The notes: generated by a model not told the origin, from the sequence alone. Numbered from the stretch's first letter, positions 1 through 10,246 are shown. The stretch: DNA of 64,000 nt from Microbacterium aurugineum (GCF_023101205.1 NZ_CP078078.1:2737411-2801410), one strand, 5' to 3'. Numbers and translations: made by a program.

Positions 1-1125
<1,125 letters not shown>

Positions 1126-1177
1126 GGTGTTCTCTGTGCGGGGGTTCTTCTCGGGGCTGGTGGATTTCGCGGCGCGA

Positions 1178-1957
1178 TCAGAGCGGGAGGATGACACTGC
1201 CGATCACCGCCATCAGCCGGGACATGATCTCGGTCCACAGGCCGGTGGCCATCAGGACGCCGAGGACGATCAGCATCACTCCGCCGATGACGTTCACCGT
1301 GCGGATGTGACGACGGAGGAAGCCGACCGCCTTCGTCGCCCACCCGAACCCGAGCGCGACGAGGAGGAACGGGATGCCGAGTCCGAGCGAGTAGGCGAGG
1401 CCCAGGAAGCCCGCACGCACCGGATCTCCGGCATTGAAGGAGAGGGCGATGATGGCGGCGAGCGTCGGCCCCATGCACGGGGCCCAGCCGATGCCGAGGG
1501 CGATACCGAGCAGCGGGGCTCCGACGATGCCGGCCCGCGAGTCGACATGGAAGCGGAACTCCTTCTGCGCGAACCCGAACAGGCCCAGGAAAACCAATCC
1601 CATCCCGATGATGACCACGCCCAGGATGCGGGTGATCAGGTCACCCCACTGCAGGAGGAAGACACCGACCGTTCCACCGAGCACCGTGTAGGCGATGAAG
1701 ACGATCGTGAAGCCGAGGATGAACAGCAGCACGCCCATCACGAGACGACCGCGGGTCGCCGTCGCCTGGGTCGTCGTCTGCGCCTCCGCACCGGCGACCG
1801 TGGAGGACCGGGGCGCGACCGCACCGCCCAGGAACCCGAGGTAACCGGGGACCAGCGGGAGGACGCACGGGGACAGGAACGAGACGAGTCCCGCGAGCAT
1901 CGCGACCGGAATCGCGAGCCAGAGGGCTCCGGAGCCGATGATCGCGTCGGGGTTCAC
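1178..1957 (-). CDS. ccdA: CcdA-family thiol-disulfide transporter
   Basis: CcdA carries reducing equivalents from cytoplasmic thioredoxin across the membrane to ResA-like thioredoxins. The 259-residue protein has about six membrane segments. Its two expected cysteines sit in the family contexts LSPCVLP (C31) and WAPCMGP (C161). I chose the GTG at 1957, which has a GGGAG ribosome site six bases upstream and lies just after the resA stop; a longer frame reaches 2059 but would run into resA coding sequence. Length and motifs fit the short CcdA form rather than full DsbD. Confidence 0.92.
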   Translation of the reverse strand: MNPDAIIGSGALWLAIPVAMLAGLVSFLSPCVLPLVPGYLGFLGGAVAPRSSTVAGAEAQTTTQATATRGRLVMGVLLFILGFTIVFIAYTVLGGTVGVFLLQWGDLITRILGVVIIGMGLVFLGLFGFAQKEFRFHVDSRAGIVGAPLLGIALGIGWAPCMGPTLAAIIALSFNAGDPVRAGFLGLAYSLGLGIPFLLVALGFGWATKAVGFLRRHIRTVNVIGGVMLIVLGVLMATGLWTEIMSRLMAVIGSVILPL

Positions 1958-1973
1958 AACGCTCCCGAGGTAC

Positions 1974-2624
1974 TCACGAGTCCTCCGCGAGCGCGTCCTT
2001 GACCAGCGTGGAGAGGATCGACGGGCCGTCGATCGGACCGATGATCTTGGCGGCGACACGACCCTGCTTGTCGAGGACGAGTGTGGTGGGTGTGGCCGCG
2101 ATCGGCACGACCTTGGCGAACGCCAACTTGGCCTCAGCGGTGTCGACGTCGATCAGACTCGGGTAGGTGATGCCGTACTCCTCGGCGAACGCGACGGCGG
2201 TGTCGGCCTGATCGCGGGTGTTGATGCCCACGAACGACACATCCTCGTCGGCGAACTTCTGCCACACGGCCTCCAGGTCGGCGGCTTCGAGGCGGCACGG
2301 CGCGCAGCCGGCGTACCAGAAGTTGACCACCGTGACCTGTCCGGCGACGTCTGCGCTGTCGAACTTCTCGCCGGTCTCGGTGACACCGCCGAACTCCACG
2401 GGTTCGCCACGGTCGGCGGCGGGGATCTCGACGATCGCACCATCGGCCGCGACATAGCCGGTGTTCTCGCCGTTCAGGAACGATTCACTCACCGGATCGG
2501 GAGCGCACGCGCTCAGACCGATGGCGAGCACCGCAGCGAGCGCGGCACCGACCGCACGACGCGAGCGCCGGGTGCGGGAGGAGCGGCCGCTGCGGATCGG
2601 ACGGACCGTCGAATCGCTTGGCAC
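1974..2624 (-). CDS. ResA/TlpA-like lipoprotein thioredoxin
   Basis: An extracytoplasmic thiol-disulfide reductase that keeps apocytochrome c haem-binding cysteines reduced, fed by CcdA. The 216-residue protein has an Arg-rich N-region, a hydrophobic stretch and a lipobox ending LSAC at C40, so it should be a membrane-anchored lipoprotein. The thioredoxin fold carries the active site WYAGCAPC with C107 and C110, followed by the usual beta-alpha-beta elements and a cis-Pro segment (VPIAATPT). It is the first gene of the resA-ccdA-resB group; 62 bp separate it from the merR remnant upstream. Confidence 0.92.
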   Translation of the reverse strand: MPSDSTVRPIRSGRSSRTRRSRRAVGAALAAVLAIGLSACAPDPVSESFLNGENTGYVAADGAIVEIPAADRGEPVEFGGVTETGEKFDSADVAGQVTVVNFWYAGCAPCRLEAADLEAVWQKFADEDVSFVGINTRDQADTAVAFAEEYGITYPSLIDVDTAEAKLAFAKVVPIAATPTTLVLDKQGRVAAKIIGPIDGPSILSTLVKDALAEDS

Positions 2625-2686
2625 GACTCCGAGTTTACGCAGAGCTTCCTATGCGCGAGATGGAAACGGAGGCGTCTGACGAAGCC

Positions 2687-3034
2687 TCAGAACCGCGCCA
2701 GGACGTCGTCCACGCCGGCTCGGAAACGAGGGCACGTGGCGATGTCGTGCGCGCGACAGCCCATCGCGTGCTCGGTCATCTCCCGCGAACGGCGCATCTC
2801 CTCCATGCGCCGGTCGATGTCGTCCAGGTGCTGCTGCAGCACCTGGTGCCGTCCGGCGCTCCCGTCGTCGAGCAGCACCGCGATCTGCTCGAGGCTCATC
2901 CCCGCGGCCTTGCTGCGCTGGATCACGGCGATGCGCACGACCTCGTCCTCGCCATATCGTCGCCGCCCGGCGGAGTCGCGGGGAGGGGTGAGAAGGCCTA
3001 CCGACTCCCAGTGCCGCAACACGTTGGTCGGCAG
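2687..3034 (-). pseudogene. Native merR, 3' part (115 codons plus stop), severed by island insertion
   Basis: This encodes the C-terminal 115 residues of a MerR-family regulator, beginning at LPTNVLRHWE (the recognition helix) and ending HDIATCPRFRAGVDDVLARF. Helix 1 of the DNA-binding domain is missing. The missing N-terminus, MKSSAEHPWSVGDVATRFD, is found 12.45 kb away at 15493-15549 on the same strand, and joining the two restores a 134-codon frame. Sequence upstream of 3034 belongs to the island; a chimeric start at 3100 would give 137 residues but with unrelated N-terminal sequence and half of the DNA-binding domain lost, so function is unlikely. A diverged intact relative is at 14697-15086. 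Confidence 0.88.
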
Positions 3035-3039
3035 ATGGA
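3035..3039. repeat. Probable target-site duplication, left copy (ATGGA)
   Basis: Five bases at the left edge of the island, matching ATCGA at 15493-15497 in four of five positions. Keeping one copy rebuilds the merR reading frame (Arg-Phe-Asp or His-Leu-Pro) without gain or loss of bases. A five-base duplication is typical of Tn7/Tn5053/Mu-type transposition. The single mismatch would have to be a later mutation. Confidence 0.55.
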
Positions 3040-3229
3040 TGTCAGCCGTCGACCGCACTGACCCCGTGCAAAGGCATCTGATCCTTGAAAACTCGGGCAA
3101 CGCGAGAAACTCGAGAACGAAGTTTGTTCACGCTGATTTATCCAATCTTGCTCGGCCTCTTAGATAGCTCTTTCGCGGGCCGCCAAGATGAAGGACTGCT
3201 GCCGCGTCTGCGTCCGGGTCGAAACTGAT

Positions 3230-5353
3230 CTATCCCTGCAACTTCCAGTAGATGCCCCCCTGCGGTAGACCGTGTTGCGTTAGCCTCATCCGTTGTGACG
3301 GCGAGTGAAATCCACCCATCGTGGCCCAGATGTCGTACAGGACGGGGTGACTCCCGGCGTAGTACTCATGACCGAGGAATGAGAAGTCGACATCTGTTGC
3401 GTCGATGGCGTCGATGCCCTGCACCAGGGTGAGAGGGGGGCACGAACCCGCTCTCGGGCCGGCGAGGAGTTGCTGCGCCAGCCAGAGCGCGCGGTCTCGC
3501 TCGGAGACGTACATTGTCGCCTTTTTCGAGATAGGCACGATAGACGGTGCTGTTTGCTCGAAACGAGCCTTGGAAACGTCCGGCGCGGCGAGGGCGACGA
3601 CTCCGAAGCGGATGTGGGCGAATCGAACTGTCGACACCATAGCCTCAACAGCTTCCGTGAGTAGTTGGTTGCCCATCGAGTGGACGATGAGATCGACGCG
3701 TTCGACGCCTGCTTTGGCGACGAGTGTGTCCAGGAACTCGACGAAGGACTGCTTGCTCTCTCGCGCCCGGTCGCCGTCGGCTGGGTACCGCAGGTATGCG
3801 GCGTGCGAAGGCCAGCTAAAGAACGCGGTAATTCCGGGAAGGTTGAGGTCCGCGTCTAGTTGTCCGGCACGGATTGCCGCTTCCTCGAAAGTTGTGTTGT
3901 ACCCGTGCACGTAGACGAGAGCACGGCTTTCAGCTTTCTCGTGATCCAGAGCTCTGCGTAGGGCGATGGCAAATTCGTTGACCGTGTCGTTGGGCCGGAT
4001 CTCTTCAAGGCTTAGTCGACCGTCTTGCACTCCCGGCTTCCACATCCTTTTCCACGCAGATGTGCCGGTGGAGCCGAACCGATGGGATGAAGGCACGCGA
4101 ATGACACAGGCTCCGTAGTGCAGTTGATTCCCCCCGGGCGCGTGGTGAAATCCGATGTGTGCGCCGCCCTCCCGAGGGAGCCTGTTGGTACCAAACCAGA
4201 CGGTGACAACTTTCGCGTCGTCGTCAATGCTTGCAAGACTGGCGCCCACTGTCCCAAGCGCCGCCGTTTGCCCGTCAACTTCGAGTGCGAACCCTGTCCC
4301 GACGCGAAGAGGTACGGGCGCGTCGAGCGCGACGGTTACGACGGGCGTAGAGCCGATAACCCCTATCGTTTCGTCCACTCCCACGACACGTCCTTGTACG
4401 GGGCCGCCATCGAACGCAAACCGCATAGTCCGATCTGTAGCGCCTAGTTCGAGCCACCACGCTTGATCGAGGTCGGGGACGCGCAAGGTTGCCGTGAACA
4501 TCGTGCTTCGCGTGAGTGTGCCTGCGAGCGCGATGACGTCTCCGACTTTGATTCCTTGAGCTTGCGCCCCGCGCAAACTCAAGGCTGCGTAGTCGCGTCG
4601 ACCAATCCTTCTTGACGGCCGCTCGACATCAGCGATGTCACAGATGAGTCGGTCGCCGGTGCCGAACACATCGACCGACATTCCCGCGTGGGCCTCAGCC
4701 AGCAGGAATCCGTATGCGGTAACCGTGTCGGCCTGTATCTCCAGCCCGGCCACAACCATCAGTGTGGATGACGGGTTAGGAGCGTCCGACATGTCCGCGG
4801 CCGATGTCACCGCTGCGACGACGCCCTCCATGGATCGTTGATCCCGTGGATCAGCGCGGACCACGCTGTAGAGGTCGCGGTCTATACCTGGGCGAGTGAG
4901 TTGCTCCGCGACAGACATCTCGATGAGCTCGTCAATATCGGGATCGCCGACGGCGACCACCGCGACGACGATGTGTCCTACGCCTGTTTGCCACGCCCGG
5001 TCCATCGCGTTGAGCGTGCGCGAAGTCGCCCCATCCCTGGGGTCGACCAATACGAGGCCAACCTCAGCGCTGTTCCGCAAACGGGCGTCGCTGTCGCCCT
5101 CAACTGCGAAGGGAACCTCTTCACCATGGAGAACGTAGAGTGCGCCTTCGCTCTCGATGCTTAGCGTCGACCGAGAACTCCACAGGATGAACGGAAGCCC
5201 GTCGAGACCTCGGACATAAATGGCGTCAGATTCGAACGCTGGCTGAACTGCACGCGCTAAAGCGAGGAGTACCTCACCCGCTTCACGATCCGAATCCGTG
5301 AGGACTCGTACACCTACCGTTCGTCGGCTCCGCCACGCCCCGCCGTCCACCAT
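3230..5353 (-). CDS. Pseudo-EF-Tu fused to DUF900 alpha/beta hydrolase
   Basis: A 707-residue two-part protein. Residues about 380-690 are a DUF900 (COG4782) serine hydrolase: VTVWFGTNR, YGACVIRVPSSH, VYVHGYNTTF, the nucleophile elbow VHSMGN (S559), APDV (D592) and GHEYY (H662). Residues about 10-375 follow the order of EF-Tu: a G-domain-like part (LVDPRDG near 103, AVGDPDIDELIEMSVAEQL at 134-152 where EF-Tu has its NKCD region), then two beta-barrel-like parts (LRGAQAQGIKVGDVIALAGT; later VGTGFALEVDGQTAALG). The GTP-binding P-loop is absent (TDSDREAGE instead of GHVDHGKT) and NKxD is lost, so it should not hydrolyse GTP. The ATG at 5353 has a strong GGGGAGGG site; a longer frame to 5593 lacks one. 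A hydrolase effector controlled by a translation-factor mimic is my inference. Confidence 0.85.
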   Translation of the reverse strand: MVDGGAWRSRRTVGVRVLTDSDREAGEVLLALARAVQPAFESDAIYVRGLDGLPFILWSSRSTLSIESEGALYVLHGEEVPFAVEGDSDARLRNSAEVGLVLVDPRDGATSRTLNAMDRAWQTGVGHIVVAVVAVGDPDIDELIEMSVAEQLTRPGIDRDLYSVVRADPRDQRSMEGVVAAVTSAADMSDAPNPSSTLMVVAGLEIQADTVTAYGFLLAEAHAGMSVDVFGTGDRLICDIADVERPSRRIGRRDYAALSLRGAQAQGIKVGDVIALAGTLTRSTMFTATLRVPDLDQAWWLELGATDRTMRFAFDGGPVQGRVVGVDETIGVIGSTPVVTVALDAPVPLRVGTGFALEVDGQTAALGTVGASLASIDDDAKVVTVWFGTNRLPREGGAHIGFHHAPGGNQLHYGACVIRVPSSHRFGSTGTSAWKRMWKPGVQDGRLSLEEIRPNDTVNEFAIALRRALDHEKAESRALVYVHGYNTTFEEAAIRAGQLDADLNLPGITAFFSWPSHAAYLRYPADGDRARESKQSFVEFLDTLVAKAGVERVDLIVHSMGNQLLTEAVEAMVSTVRFAHIRFGVVALAAPDVSKARFEQTAPSIVPISKKATMYVSERDRALWLAQQLLAGPRAGSCPPLTLVQGIDAIDATDVDFSFLGHEYYAGSHPVLYDIWATMGGFHSPSQRMRLTQHGLPQGGIYWKLQG

Positions 5354-5986
5354 GATGCCCTCCCCGCCTGAACGCTCGTTCACCGACACCGTAGCGCGCT
5401 CGACGCCGGTGTTGCGCAATGCGCGTTCCAGGGCTTCTCCGGCCGGATCTGCACAAACAAACGCGCAGTGCTGTTGCCGCGATCTTAAGCACGCGACGCG
5501 GGCGGATATGAGGTTCCGGGCGGCGGACCGCCGGCCCGGTAACTGGAGCCGGCGTATCGCTGAGAAACCTGCGCCCGCGGCTGCCACGATCAATGCGCTG
5601 GTCTAGCTCGTCGCACACAGCCAACGTGTGACGCAGCACGCCTCCCCATCACACCGCTGCACTCCAAGACCGCAGTCCAGTCCTGCACGCGGACGGGACC
5701 AAACACTCGATGCACCCGCGTAGGCGCAGGCTCCCGGAATGGTCCGCGCCGGTTCGCCGCTACGCACTCTACCGAGAAGTGCCTCGCAAACGCCTGTCCT
5801 TATCGTCCAGCACGATGCGATCCGCGTACTCGAGTGCGTCCACGCGTTCTCCGCTCTGCTCAGCTACTACCTGACGACTGCATCGTAACGCAATGCGGAC
5901 TAAAGTCCGTAACGAGGAACCCCTACTCGACGAAAGTCAGCGCTCCGACGGCCGTCGTCGTTTCATCCGCCGCGCATAGAGGGTGC
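5354..5986. other. Intergenic 633 bp, no supported gene
   Basis: Lies between two divergent island genes, so promoters for both are expected here. Frames on either strand are arginine/proline-rich shadows without ribosome sites. One notable element is the perfect dyad CGGACT-AA-AGTCCG at 5896-5909, about 80 bp before the next gene, a possible operator or small hairpin. The stretch is mixed in composition and may hold decayed sequence. Confidence 0.5.
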
Positions 5987-6496
5987 ATGACCATCCTGAA
6001 CAAGACCCCATTCCCCCTCTTCCTCACCTACGAGGAGGTGGCCGCTTATCTGCCCGACGTTCCGCTCGACGAGACGCTCGACATCGGCGGTCATCGCATC
6101 CTCCCCATCCGCGCGCTGGCCCCTGACCTCGGATACGACGAGATTCACGAGGCCATCCACCTCACCGAGCGAGAGAACGCCGATGCCCTGCGCACCGGCG
6201 ACGGCGAGCTTCGTTTCGAGTACGCCTGCACCCAGCTCGAAGTCATCCTCGCCCTGGCCGAAGAGCAGGGAGTCCGAGCGTGGGACGTGGTCGCCTACAT
6301 CGCGCAGCAGGTCTTCCCGGAGCTCACCGTGCTGGACTCGACGAAGACGCCCGTCACCACCCTCGACGCACTCCCCCGCCACGACGGTGTCGACCAGCGT
6401 TCGTTCCACGGCATGTCGAACTTCCCGCTGAGCGTTGCGCCACCGGCGTGGTTCCCGAAGGGCGGGATGCCGAACGTGGTGTTCAGCGGAATGTAG
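5987..6496 (+). CDS. Unrecognised 169-residue island protein
   Basis: I do not recognise the family. The product is acidic in its first two thirds (rich in Glu/Asp, with predicted helices around LTYEEVAAYL, YDEIHEAIHL and TQLEVILALAEEQG) and ends in a Pro/Gly/Phe-rich tail (APPAWFPKGGMPNVVFSGM). There is no signal peptide or membrane segment. The ATG at 5987 has AGAGGG a few bases upstream; the frame is open to 5834 but the extra sequence looks non-coding. It is convergent with the KAP NTPase gene, which ends 14 bp away, and is the only plus-strand gene in the left half of the island. It could be an immunity, sensor or regulatory partner of either neighbour; nothing in the sequence decides this. 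Confidence 0.7.
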   Translation: MTILNKTPFPLFLTYEEVAAYLPDVPLDETLDIGGHRILPIRALAPDLGYDEIHEAIHLTERENADALRTGDGELRFEYACTQLEVILALAEEQGVRAWDVVAYIAQQVFPELTVLDSTKTPVTTLDALPRHDGVDQRSFHGMSNFPLSVAPPAWFPKGGMPNVVFSGM

Positions 6497-6509
6497 AGCG
6501 CTCCCCGGC

Positions 6510-9500
6510 TCAGCGCTTAGATATCTTCTTCACGACATCCCAAAGCGACGAATTCTTCGTAGCAAAACCATTATTCACAAGCCAGGAGATGTCACGCTTA
6601 GCCACAAGCCCCTCGCCCTCTTCCGCCCACGAAGAAACGAGCGGGCGGAGAGACTTGACCGCTGATCCGGGGACCACTCCCACATAAGCCTTCAGGAGCA
6701 GGATTCCCAGAGCCAACTCTCCACGCTTGTTGTCCTGTGCCATCACCTTGACCATGGCACGGACCTCATCAGCGGCCTCGCGGCGAACGGGAAGAGCGAG
6801 GAAGACCTTCACCGCACGCTCTCGGGCGGGGATCGTCTTGGCTGTGCGGACTTTGTCTCCGGCCTCCTCGTAGACATCGAGGGGCTGGCCGGGCTCGCTG
6901 AGCGCGCGCAGGTCTCCTATATGTGCTTCTTTCTTCGCCAGGAGTCTCCAAGCCTGACCCCGCTGTATCTCGTCTGCGTTCTGGCCGAAACGGTGCCACG
7001 CATCCTGAGGCAGAGTCGTCACGCTAGGCAGCTTCTCGATGTCCGTGACTGGAGGAGCCGTCGACACCCAGGTTGCCCTGAGGGAACGAGCGATCTTTGG
7101 ATCGCTCACCGCGGATAGGGCAACCACAGGTAGGTGGACGATAGCGATGCCGCCCGACAGCGCGCGATGATGCGCAGCTAGGATCACGCCGAGCGCAAGT
7201 TCCGGGCTGGCTTCGTCCCATGGCTGCTTCGAAAGCATGGCAGTAGCGATTCGCTCGGCAAATGCGGGCTTTTCGGATCCCAGGGACGCAACGATGACGT
7301 CCACTGCGGCCGCCTCTGCTTGCGCAGAGGCAACGGCCCCCAGATAGAGTTTTTCGCGCATGCCGTCGGTGGTATTTACGTCACTACCGAGGGAATCCAG
7401 GATGGCCAGCAGACGCAATTGGGTCTCGAACCGCGAGTCGGAATACTCATCCCAGTCAGTTTCAAGATCGCCGCGAATCAGCTCCACGACGCTTGAAAGG
7501 TCGAACTCGTCGGACGGAACGCTCGCGACCCTCTGAGCAGCGATGGCGCCGCCCTCGCGTACCGACTCGTTGTTACTGTCGGTGACGAGCTTGACGACAG
7601 CGTGAAGCGCATCATGCTTTGACGCCGCCGAAACCGTTTCGCTTCCGTCGAGCCTGTCGACCCATCGTGTTTTCGCACGCGTGGGAGATCGGAATATCGC
7701 GTCCATGAGGAGCGAGTTCGCTTCGCCTCCCTGGCCGCGCTCGATGTCTTGGTCGATCAGTGAATCGTGAAGGTCCAGGAAGCCCCTGTTGGTGTCTGCG
7801 CGGCGAAGGACGCGTAGAAGGTCCCGCCGAAGCGTCGAACCAAGCGCGAACTCCGCCCAGCCCGCGGTAATCTCCGCCGCGATCCCTCGGTACGCTTCAC
7901 GCTGCTGCTCGTAGGCAGCCTTGTTCTCTGCGTCTTGTTCATCCGCGACTGTCTTCGCCGCCGCGGTCGCCGCTGTCGGCTCCACCGGCTCCGGAGCTGT
8001 TGCCGAGAGCGCTGCAGCGAGCTCCTTGATCTCATCGAAGGTCAGCTTCGCGTCGAGATCCTCGGAGAACTTGGTGAAGAACGCAGACGCCACATCGGGC
8101 TGCGCGACCGCGTGCCGCAGAACCGCTGGCAGCATGTCTGTACGGGCCCTCGGCCAGTCCTTGTCTCTGATCGAGTCTTGAAGAAACCAGATGACCTTTG
8201 CTACACCTTCGCCAGTCTGTGCCTGCGCAACGTCGAGAATCGTTCGCATCTCCCGGCCCCTGTAACCAACCGTTGCAGCCCTGCCATACCCCTGGAGGCT
8301 CTGAACGCTCATGCCGCTGATCGCTGTTGACACTCGCCCTTCCAGCAGGCGTGCGATGTCCGGTTCGACGGCAACAAGCTCGGCCGCAATCTCGCCCGCG
8401 AGAACAACGAGGCGGTCCGAGACGCCCTTCGATTCCTTCTCTGTCTGGTCGAGGAGGTAGCGAATCGCCTCTCCAAGGTCGCGGTCACTGGCCTGGTTCA
8501 ACCCGTTGAGGAGATCCGCTCGAGGCATATCAGCGGCGGAGAGGAGCTCGTGATAGACGCCGGGATCGTCGAAGGCGAGAAGAGAGCCGTCGGAGTGCAT
8601 CATGATCAGGTCTGCGCGAGGCTCGGGAACGTTTCGCTCCCTCAGCAGCCGCAGATAGCGTTCGAGGTTCTCCTCGAGTTGTTCCTTTACCTCATCCGCA
8701 TCGTCTTCACCCACGACCTCGTCCAGCGCGGTATCGCGCTTGTCCTCACCGACGTACTGATTGACGAGCTCAAGAAGGGACGGGCGTGTGGGCTCGGCAG
8801 TGCCTGGGCGGTACAGGTATCGCATGAGGGCTGGCTCACGTTCGAGGTCAGCCGCCAGACGAGGAAACTCGGTTTGCAGGACGGTGAGAACCGCGATTTC
8901 CTCAGCCCGATCCAACCACTCGAAGTTCATGCCTTCGTAGATCCTGGCGTTTACCGCGAAGTCATTCAGCAATACCTTGGTGCGTCGAGGACTGGCAAGG
9001 TGCATCGGCGACAGGATGTTCACGACTCTGTCGAGCAGGTCGGCATCGTGAGATCGAAGCTGGCCCCACACCCCTCCTCGTTCTCGAACAAGCGAGGAGG
9101 CGAAGCGACGGAAGGTGTGTACGGGCTGCGGCGGGAGGGCCAACTGGAACTGGAAGATCTTGTCGAGGTACTCCCCGCTCGTGCGGTAATAAGGCGCCGC
9201 GTTGTCCCGAGGGGCGCTCTCTTTCAGCTGACTGGCAATGACTCCGGCGACTGCTTCGCGGTCAAACGCGACGACGAAGACACACTCCTTGTGTCCGAGG
9301 AAAGTGCGTAGACCTTCCAGGGTCGCCATCACGTCTGAAGGCGTACAGCGGTCGAGTTCATCGACGAAGATGACGAAGCGATGCTTCTTCTTGGTCTCAA
9401 GAATCTCTTCGAACAGCTTCCCGAACTGCGCCACGTGACTCGGCGTGGATTTCGACACTGTGACCTTCGAGAGCTCGATGATCGCCAGCGCGACGACAAC

Positions 9501-10070
9501 GATGAGCGTGCCGCCCGCAGCCATGTTCGCGAAGCCACCGATGTTTTCGACGAAGAGGCTGAAGTATGTGCGCTTGACGCCCGAGAGAAGCTGCACACCG
9601 GTCCAGAGGGCCGGCAGGCCGAAGAACACGCCGAGGAGGACACCGATCAGGATGAAGAATCGTGCGCGTGGGCTCCACTTCCGGTCGGAAAGCGGTCCTT
9701 GCACGGAGGTCGTCGCTTGAAAGAGCTTGTCCGAGATCTTGACGTCCGCTTTCAGTTGCGCGGCGACCTCAGACAAGAAGTTCGTGCGAAACCCAGAGCC
9801 CGCGTTCTTCCATGCGTCGAAGGTGATGTGTTGAGTCTTGGTCGACTGCTTACCGAGTTCCTCACGCAACAAGGCGTTGAAACTGCTCTTTCCCGATCCC
9901 CAAGGGCCGAACAGGGCGATGTTCGCGTTACCGGGAGACGACACCGCTAGTTCCGCTGTTCGTCGGGCGAGCACTCGGTGGTGCAGCAGATCGTCTTTCT
10001 CGCCGATGCCCCCAGCTCCCGCGCCGAGTGGCTCATCCGGTACGAGATCCTCTGCACTGAGCACCTGCAT
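6510..10070 (-). CDS. KAP-family P-loop NTPase with two membrane segments
   Basis: A 1186-residue NTPase. The Walker A motif GPWGSGKS is at 55-62, two hydrophobic segments lie at about 137-161 and 178-200 between Walker A and B, and Walker B FVIFVDELDRC at 232-242 shows the DELDRC form typical of KAP NTPases. This places the ATPase at the inner face of the membrane. Residues about 350-1186 are long, helical and acidic with no domain I can name, and may bind a target. KAP NTPases occur in antiphage gene clusters (established), and this one sits next to Hachiman. The start at 10070 has GGGGGA nine bases upstream. The gene is divergent from hamA, with 176 bp between the two starts. A defence role here is inference from family and location. 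Confidence 0.88.
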   Translation of the reverse strand: MQVLSAEDLVPDEPLGAGAGGIGEKDDLLHHRVLARRTAELAVSSPGNANIALFGPWGSGKSSFNALLREELGKQSTKTQHITFDAWKNAGSGFRTNFLSEVAAQLKADVKISDKLFQATTSVQGPLSDRKWSPRARFFILIGVLLGVFFGLPALWTGVQLLSGVKRTYFSLFVENIGGFANMAAGGTLIVVVALAIIELSKVTVSKSTPSHVAQFGKLFEEILETKKKHRFVIFVDELDRCTPSDVMATLEGLRTFLGHKECVFVVAFDREAVAGVIASQLKESAPRDNAAPYYRTSGEYLDKIFQFQLALPPQPVHTFRRFASSLVRERGGVWGQLRSHDADLLDRVVNILSPMHLASPRRTKVLLNDFAVNARIYEGMNFEWLDRAEEIAVLTVLQTEFPRLAADLEREPALMRYLYRPGTAEPTRPSLLELVNQYVGEDKRDTALDEVVGEDDADEVKEQLEENLERYLRLLRERNVPEPRADLIMMHSDGSLLAFDDPGVYHELLSAADMPRADLLNGLNQASDRDLGEAIRYLLDQTEKESKGVSDRLVVLAGEIAAELVAVEPDIARLLEGRVSTAISGMSVQSLQGYGRAATVGYRGREMRTILDVAQAQTGEGVAKVIWFLQDSIRDKDWPRARTDMLPAVLRHAVAQPDVASAFFTKFSEDLDAKLTFDEIKELAAALSATAPEPVEPTAATAAAKTVADEQDAENKAAYEQQREAYRGIAAEITAGWAEFALGSTLRRDLLRVLRRADTNRGFLDLHDSLIDQDIERGQGGEANSLLMDAIFRSPTRAKTRWVDRLDGSETVSAASKHDALHAVVKLVTDSNNESVREGGAIAAQRVASVPSDEFDLSSVVELIRGDLETDWDEYSDSRFETQLRLLAILDSLGSDVNTTDGMREKLYLGAVASAQAEAAAVDVIVASLGSEKPAFAERIATAMLSKQPWDEASPELALGVILAAHHRALSGGIAIVHLPVVALSAVSDPKIARSLRATWVSTAPPVTDIEKLPSVTTLPQDAWHRFGQNADEIQRGQAWRLLAKKEAHIGDLRALSEPGQPLDVYEEAGDKVRTAKTIPARERAVKVFLALPVRREAADEVRAMVKVMAQDNKRGELALGILLLKAYVGVVPGSAVKSLRPLVSSWAEEGEGLVAKRDISWLVNNGFATKNSSLWDVVKKISKR

Positions 10071-10184
10071 TTGAACGTTCCCCCTGTCGTCACCTGATCC
10101 TGACTCTATCGGGGTGAATGGACATCCGATAGCGCTCCTGCGTGGATCGCGCGCGGGTAACGATCCCTCGGAGGAACGCGTATT

Positions 10185-10199
10185 GCCGATAATGTCGGC
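10185..10199. promoter_or_regulatory. Dyad overlapping a candidate -10 upstream of hamA
   Basis: GCCGA-TAATG-TCGGC is a perfect five-base inverted repeat that overlaps GATAAT (10188-10193), a plausible -10 element about 54 bp before the hamA ATG. It lies in the divergent region between hamA and the KAP gene, where a repressor could silence the defence genes. No convincing -35 was identified. The island helix-turn-helix protein at 15083-15364 is a candidate ligand, by inference only. Confidence 0.35.
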
Positions 10200-10246
10200 T
10201 TAGGTGGGACGTGAGGAAGCGGCCCATGCACAGGGGGGGAATACAC

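Noticed and set aside
3035..3100. Chimeric MerR of 137 residues starting at 3100 as a working protein
   Set aside because: It lacks helix 1 of the DNA-binding domain, replaced by unrelated island sequence.
5354..5593. Extending the hydrolase start to 5593
   Set aside because: The added 80 residues are Arg/Ala-rich without a ribosome site, while the ATG at 5353 has GGGGAGGG at good spacing and precedes the EF-Tu-like first strand.
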